From the NCBI GenBank assembly GCA_018712265.1, contig DVHF01000153.1, positions 1-56,966 on the forward strand: a stretch of DNA of 56,966 nt, read 5' to 3'. The notes below the pieces were generated by a model, which was not told the origin of the DNA, did not search any database, and worked only from the letters and a program-made list of their open reading frames with translations. This document shows, piece by piece, positions 53,256-56,966 of this stretch. Positions within the stretch are counted from its first letter, which is position 1, and the number at the start of each line of letters is the position of its first letter. Made by a program: the position numbers and the translations under genes. The DNA comes from Candidatus Gallacutalibacter pullicola (GTDB taxonomy: Bacteria; Bacillota; Clostridia; Oscillospirales; Acutalibacteraceae).

Positions 53256-54587
53256 TTATTTATTATTTTTCTCTCCGCGTTCCCGGATAATGAACCGGAT
53301 CGGGGTGCCCTCCATTCCGAAAGTTTCCCGGATTCGGTTTTCCAGATACCGCTGATAAGAGAAATGAAAAAGTTCAGCAGAGTTTACAAAGAATACAAAG
53401 GTTGGCGGCCTGGTGGACGCCTGCGTCATGTAGTAAATTTTCAGGCGGCGTCCCTTATCTGTCGGCGGCTGTACACGAGCCATCGCCTGCCCCAGCACGT
53501 CGTTGAGCATTCCTGTCGCGATGCGCATTGCATTGCTGCTTGCCACGTGCTTGATCAGGTCAAACAGCCGGTCAATCCGCTGGCCTGTCTTAGCTGAAAT
53601 GAAAATAAACGGCGCATACGGCATGAACGAGAAATCATTTTCCAGCTTTTTACGGAATTCCTGCATGGTGCGGTCGTCCTTTTCGATCGCGTCCCACTTA
53701 TTGATGGCAATGACGCAGCCCTTGCCCGCTTCGTGCGCAAGGCCCGCTACCTTGGAATCCTGCTCTGTGAAGCCGACCTCCGCGTCTATCATGATCACAC
53801 AGACGTCCGCGCGCTCAATCGCCATCTGTGCACGCAGTACGCTGTATTTCTCAATCGCGTCCTCCACCTTGTTTTTGCGGCGGATTCCGGCCGTATCGAT
53901 CAGCAGGAACTGGCCGAAGGAATTTTCCACCATGGTATCGATCGCGTCGCGGGTCGTGCCGGCGATATCGGAGACGATGCAGCGGTTTTCGCCCGTGATG
54001 CAGTTAATCAGCGAGGATTTGCCGACATTCGGCTTTCCGATTACCGCGACCTTAATGATCTCGCCTTCCTCGTCCTCGTCGGTTTCATCGGGGAGATTTT
54101 CCAGAACTCTGTCGAGCAGATCGCCTGTGCCATGGCCGTGTACCGCCGATACCTGCACGGGATCCCCCAAACCAAGGTTGTAGAACTCATAAAAATCTGC
54201 GGACGGTTCGCCGAGGGTATCGCATTTATTGACGCAGACAATGACCGGCCTACCGCTTTTCTGGAGCATCGCCGCCACCTCTGCGTCGGTAGCCACAAGG
54301 CCGGACCGCAGATCTGTCACCAGCACGATAACATCCGCAGCATCGATGGCAAGCTGCGCCTGCGCCCGCATCTGCGATAAAATAATATCCCTGGAATCCG
54401 GTTCAATACCGCCGGTATCCACCAGAGAAAAGCGGCGGCCGCACCATTCGCATTCCCCGTAAATTCGATCGCGCGTTACGCCGGGGGTATCGTCCACAAT
54501 CGAAACGCGCTTTCCAATCAGCTTATTGAAAAGCGTTGATTTGCCGACGTTTGGCCTGCCGACAATCGCTACTACTGGCTTTGACAA
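53256..54587 (-). CDS. der: Ribosome biogenesis GTPase Der (EngA)
   Basis: This 443-residue protein has two GTPase domains in tandem and a KH-like C-terminus, and acts in 50S assembly. P-loops are GRPNVGKSTLFN (10-21) and [13 protein letters not shown] (about 184-196). DTPGVTRDR, NKCDT, DTAGIRRKNK and NKWDAI are the other GTPase motifs. The start is TTG (TTGTCAAAGCC), with GGGAG upstream, and it overlaps the preceding radical SAM gene by 16 bases. Confidence 0.98.
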   Translation of the reverse strand: MSKPVVAIVGRPNVGKSTLFNKLIGKRVSIVDDTPGVTRDRIYGECEWCGRRFSLVDTGGIEPDSRDIILSQMRAQAQLAIDAADVIVLVTDLRSGLVATDAEVAAMLQKSGRPVIVCVNKCDTLGEPSADFYEFYNLGLGDPVQVSAVHGHGTGDLLDRVLENLPDETDEDEEGEIIKVAVIGKPNVGKSSLINCITGENRCIVSDIAGTTRDAIDTMVENSFGQFLLIDTAGIRRKNKVEDAIEKYSVLRAQMAIERADVCVIMIDAEVGFTEQDSKVAGLAHEAGKGCVIAINKWDAIEKDDRTMQEFRKKLENDFSFMPYAPFIFISAKTGQRIDRLFDLIKHVASSNAMRIATGMLNDVLGQAMARVQPPTDKGRRLKIYYMTQASTRPPTFVFFVNSAELFHFSYQRYLENRIRETFGMEGTPIRFIIRERGEKNNK

Positions 54588-55897
54588 ATCGCATCACTCC
54601 CTATCACTGCATCAAGCAGCTCATATCCATCATTTTTGACGCGGATGACCGGGATATTCAACTCACGCTCCACATCCGCAACGGAAACGTCGTCCAGGAA
54701 CAGATCGCCTTCGTGCCGCAGCATCACCGACGGCACAAGCAGGGCCTCGCCCAGATCTTTCCCGCGAAGCTGACGGATGATGTCCCCGCCTGTCACAAGC
54801 CCTGTCACATCGATAGTATGCCCGAAGAAATCGTTTTGAATTGGATAGATATCCCATATAACAGTATCGCATTTTCTGCGCAATTCGTCAAGCAGTCCGC
54901 GCAGAAAAGAATACGCAGCCATACCTGTCACGGAACTGACACGGCGCGGTTTTACAGGAGGCTCCAGCGTTTCGAGCGCGTCGTCAAATTCCTGTTTCAG
55001 GGAGGCAACCAGACCGACCCCGTTTTCCAGCTGCGCAAAATCCCCATAAAAGGCGGCGTCCGGAATAGGACGATCCGCAATCAGATAAAATTCATCGGCT
55101 GCGTAGACAATGCGATCGCCAAATTTTTCGAGGAACCGCTCAGAAAAAGTATTGATGAGATCGATCACCGCGGCAGCCTCTTCCTTTTGGAACGGGCGCA
55201 GCGGGAACAGCCCCTGCCGGTGGCACGTCAGACCGACCGGGACGGCCGCGATACTCTGCACAGACGGGCACATGGATTCCAGATCGGAAAGCGTGCGGCG
55301 CAGTTCTTCGCCGTCGTTGATACCGGGACAAAGCACCAGCTGGCAGTTGATTTTGATTCCCGCCTCTGCGAACCTCCGGAGGATGCCGAGCGTCTCCCCG
55401 GCAAAGCGGTTGTGCATCATCTTCACACGAAGCTCCGGATTGGTGGTATGCACCGAAACATTGATCGGGCTGATGTGCATTTCAATGATGCGGCTGATCT
55501 CGTGCTCGCTGAGATTGGTCAGCGTAATATAGTTCCCGAACAGGAAGGACAGCCGGGAATCGTCGTCCTTAAAGTAGAGCGTCTCGCGCATCCCTTTGGG
55601 GAGCTGATCGATAAAGCAGAAGATGCACTTGTTCCGGCAGCTGTGCTGTTTATCCATCAGGTAGGTTTCAAATTCCAGACCGATGGACTCGTACTCGCCT
55701 TTCCGGATCGTTACCTCCCGCCTTTTTCCGGCGGGATCCTCCACCTCAACGGCAAGATGCTGGTTTGTCTCGTGAAACCGATAGTCAAGAATATCTACAA
55801 TTTCATGCCCATTCATGGAAATGAGCGTTTCCCCAGGCCGGATCCCTGCCGCAAAAGCCGGACCGTCCGGGTTCACTTCTATAATTTTTACTGCCAT
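54572..55897 (-). CDS. DUF512 / TIGR03279 radical SAM protein with PDZ-like N-terminus
   Basis: This 441-residue protein has a PDZ-like domain (residues 2-45, GPAFAAGIRPGETLISMNG), then a radical SAM cluster CRNKCIFCF (Cys87, Cys91, Cys94), VNVSVHTTNPELRVKMM, and a C-terminal DUF512 (AADEFYLIADRPIPDAAFYG). The family is conserved in clostridia and cyanobacteria; the reaction is unknown. It starts at ATG after AAGGGGC and is coupled to der. Confidence 0.92.
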   Translation of the reverse strand: MAVKIIEVNPDGPAFAAGIRPGETLISMNGHEIVDILDYRFHETNQHLAVEVEDPAGKRREVTIRKGEYESIGLEFETYLMDKQHSCRNKCIFCFIDQLPKGMRETLYFKDDDSRLSFLFGNYITLTNLSEHEISRIIEMHISPINVSVHTTNPELRVKMMHNRFAGETLGILRRFAEAGIKINCQLVLCPGINDGEELRRTLSDLESMCPSVQSIAAVPVGLTCHRQGLFPLRPFQKEEAAAVIDLINTFSERFLEKFGDRIVYAADEFYLIADRPIPDAAFYGDFAQLENGVGLVASLKQEFDDALETLEPPVKPRRVSSVTGMAAYSFLRGLLDELRRKCDTVIWDIYPIQNDFFGHTIDVTGLVTGGDIIRQLRGKDLGEALLVPSVMLRHEGDLFLDDVSVADVERELNIPVIRVKNDGYELLDAVIGSDAICQSQ

Positions 55898-55929
55898 ATC
55901 TTGCCCCTTTCTCCCGTGACAAAGCCCAG

Positions 55930-56182
55930 ATCGCGCGCCTGCGGCGAGCAGCAGGCTGAGCCTGCACCCAGATCGCGCACCTGCGGTGAGCAGATCGCGA
56001 ACGCTCCCTACGGTCGCCCGGCTAGGTGCGCGATTGAACTGAGACGCCCGCGTTTATAGCCATCTACGGATATTATACCATATCCCTGACCAGCCCGCCG
56101 CCGCGACAGAGTATTAAAGGTTATCGGAATTTCAGCGACTGGAAGGAGCGCTCCGCGTTCTATGTCAAGGTTTAACCTTGAA
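55930..56182. repeat. Family A repeat, full copy between rpmF and the DUF512 gene
   Basis: It contains GCAGGCTGAGCCTGC (55951-55965), CACCTGCGGTGAGCAGATCG, CTCCCTACGGTCGCCCGG, CGTTTATAGCC and GGATATTATACCATATCCC. Then come the arm CCGCCGCGACAGAGTATTAA and the perfect palindrome TCAAGGTTTAACCTTGA (56165-56181). On the minus strand TGGTATAAT reads toward the DUF512 gene. It fills most of the 338-base gap 55898-56235. Confidence 0.85.
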
Positions 56183-56215
56183 AAAAATAGAGAAGGAGGG
56201 TAACTCCTTCTCTAT
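56181..56215 (-). terminator. rpmF terminator
   Basis: ATAGAGAAGGAG and CTCCTTCTCTAT form a perfect 12-base stem with a five-base loop, followed on the minus strand by TTTTTTTC. Confidence 0.88.
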
Positions 56216-56235
56216 CCAGGTTCAGAAAGCTGAAC

Positions 56236-56418
56236 TTATGCCTCTTTCTTAACAACCTCACGGCCATTGTAATAGCCGCAGCTTCCGCATACTCTGTGGG
56301 GAGCTTTATACTCGCCGCACTGCGGGCATCTCATCAGAGCCGGAGCACTCAGCTTCCATACATTGGAACGTCTCTTGTTCTGCCTTGCACTGGACTGCTT
56401 TCTCTTTGGTACCGCCAT
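56236..56418 (-). CDS. rpmF: 50S ribosomal protein L32
   Basis: This 60-residue protein has the L32 start [19 protein letters not shown] and a four-cysteine zinc ribbon ([20 protein letters not shown]). Start ATG at 56418 follows AGGAGGTGCTGACG. It lies 28 bases after the DUF177 gene, the conserved yceD-rpmF order, and ends at a strong terminator. Confidence 0.99.
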   Translation of the reverse strand: MAVPKRKQSSARQNKRRSNVWKLSAPALMRCPQCGEYKAPHRVCGSCGYYNGREVVKKEA

Positions 56419-56446
56419 CGTCAGCACCTCCTTAATATCAAAAAGA

Positions 56447-56941
56447 CTAATCTATCAGTTTTTTAAGAACCTCCAGACGAGGATCCATCTGATGCGTGTT
56501 ACATCCACAAGGGCCTTCATTCAAATTCCTGCCGCATTTCGGGCAAAGCCCTTTGCAGTCAGGACTGCATAAAAACTTAGTGGGCAGCTCCAGAAGGATA
56601 TCCGCCCGGATAAGCTCATCCAGATCCAGCTGGTAATCCTGCACTTCAATATAGGAGTCGTTATCCTCCTCATTGAGCGACAATACCAGCAGATGCTCAA
56701 ACCGGTAGCTGTAATGCCTGTCTATCTGCTCCGCACAGCGATCGCACGGAATCGAAAAATCAAACCCGGCCTCTGCCTCCAGCCGTGCCGATCCCTCGGA
56801 ATTCCGGACAATCCCCTTGATCGAAACCGGAGAGACAAACGGTTTGGCACCGTCAATATCCGTTGAGGATAAATCCATTTCATAATCAAACGGGAGAGAC
56901 GCGCCCTCCTCCAGAAAGACGTTTCTTAAATCTAAAACCAT
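56447..56941 (-). CDS. DUF177 (YceD) family protein
   Basis: This 164-residue protein has the family features: [20 protein letters not shown] in the middle, an acidic [20 protein letters not shown] region, and a Cys-rich end ([20 protein letters not shown], then CGC). It is thought to act in 23S rRNA metabolism or ribosome assembly. It starts at ATG after GAGGTGAGATC and is complete in the window. It pairs with rpmF. Confidence 0.95.
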   Translation of the reverse strand: MVLDLRNVFLEEGASLPFDYEMDLSSTDIDGAKPFVSPVSIKGIVRNSEGSARLEAEAGFDFSIPCDRCAEQIDRHYSYRFEHLLVLSLNEEDNDSYIEVQDYQLDLDELIRADILLELPTKFLCSPDCKGLCPKCGRNLNEGPCGCNTHQMDPRLEVLKKLID

Positions 56942-56966
56942 GATCTCACCTCAACGCTACATTAAG

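Overview
This window looks like a chromosomal segment of a Gram-positive, spore-forming, anaerobic clostridium, most like the Oscillospiraceae/Ruminococcaceae (an inference, not a database match). The grounds are fairly high GC, low-GC-type Shine-Dalgarno sites (AGGAGG), sigma-A promoters with 17-base spacers, the ScpA/ScpB-DUF2953-GerW-DacF order, a biotin-dependent carboxyltransferase set, and MurE/LysA consistent with meso-diaminopimelate peptidoglycan. I support 55 protein genes. I see no tRNA, rRNA, CRISPR array, prophage or transposase gene.

Layout. 1-3000: an MBOAT O-acyltransferase and its DHHW-family partner (surface polymer acylation) on the plus strand. 3340-6341: a GH43 enzyme, Hsp33, a methyltransferase and a TrpR-like regulator. 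6513-16888: lysA, engB, lon, clpX, clpP, tig, a metallophosphoesterase and thrC, i.e. the trigger-factor/protease block with amino-acid genes on both sides. 16967-21743: a tightly packed run rplS, two signal peptidases, rbgA, rnhB, yraN and an M19 dipeptidase. 21957-24444: a paired B12-binding radical SAM protein and its DUF2344 partner. 25018-29925: lacI-type regulator, manA, murE and murF. 30187-33205: small unknown genes, DUF2461, GIY-YIG and HD proteins. 33399-37046: fucI and a divergent araC-type regulator, then a lipoprotein. 37374-41505: a CapD-like dehydratase and ligA. 41791-45033: a three-gene biotin carboxyltransferase operon. 45272-51635: rluB, dacF, gerW, scpB, scpA, site-2 protease. 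51922-56941: rpmB, plsY, der, DUF512 radical SAM, rpmF, DUF177.

The genes are mostly conserved housekeeping in conserved order, with many ATGA, TGATG or longer start/stop overlaps that suggest translational coupling. Several starts are TTG or GTG (thrC, der, lepB, scpB, plsY, ligA).

The unusual content lies between the genes. Nearly every long gap is filled by members of a few interspersed repeat families. Family A is an odd-length palindrome with covarying arms, followed by a conserved arm and tandem units of about 103-104 bases. Family B is a multi-hairpin element with clear compensatory changes between copies. Family C is a GC-rich hairpin element. There is also a MITE-like element with terminal inverted repeats in the fucI leader. 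Families A, B and C often begin at, or even supply, the stop codon of the upstream gene. Some family A copies carry an extended -10 motif pointing at the next gene. I regard these stop-codon-docked, covarying elements as the most interesting thing in the window.
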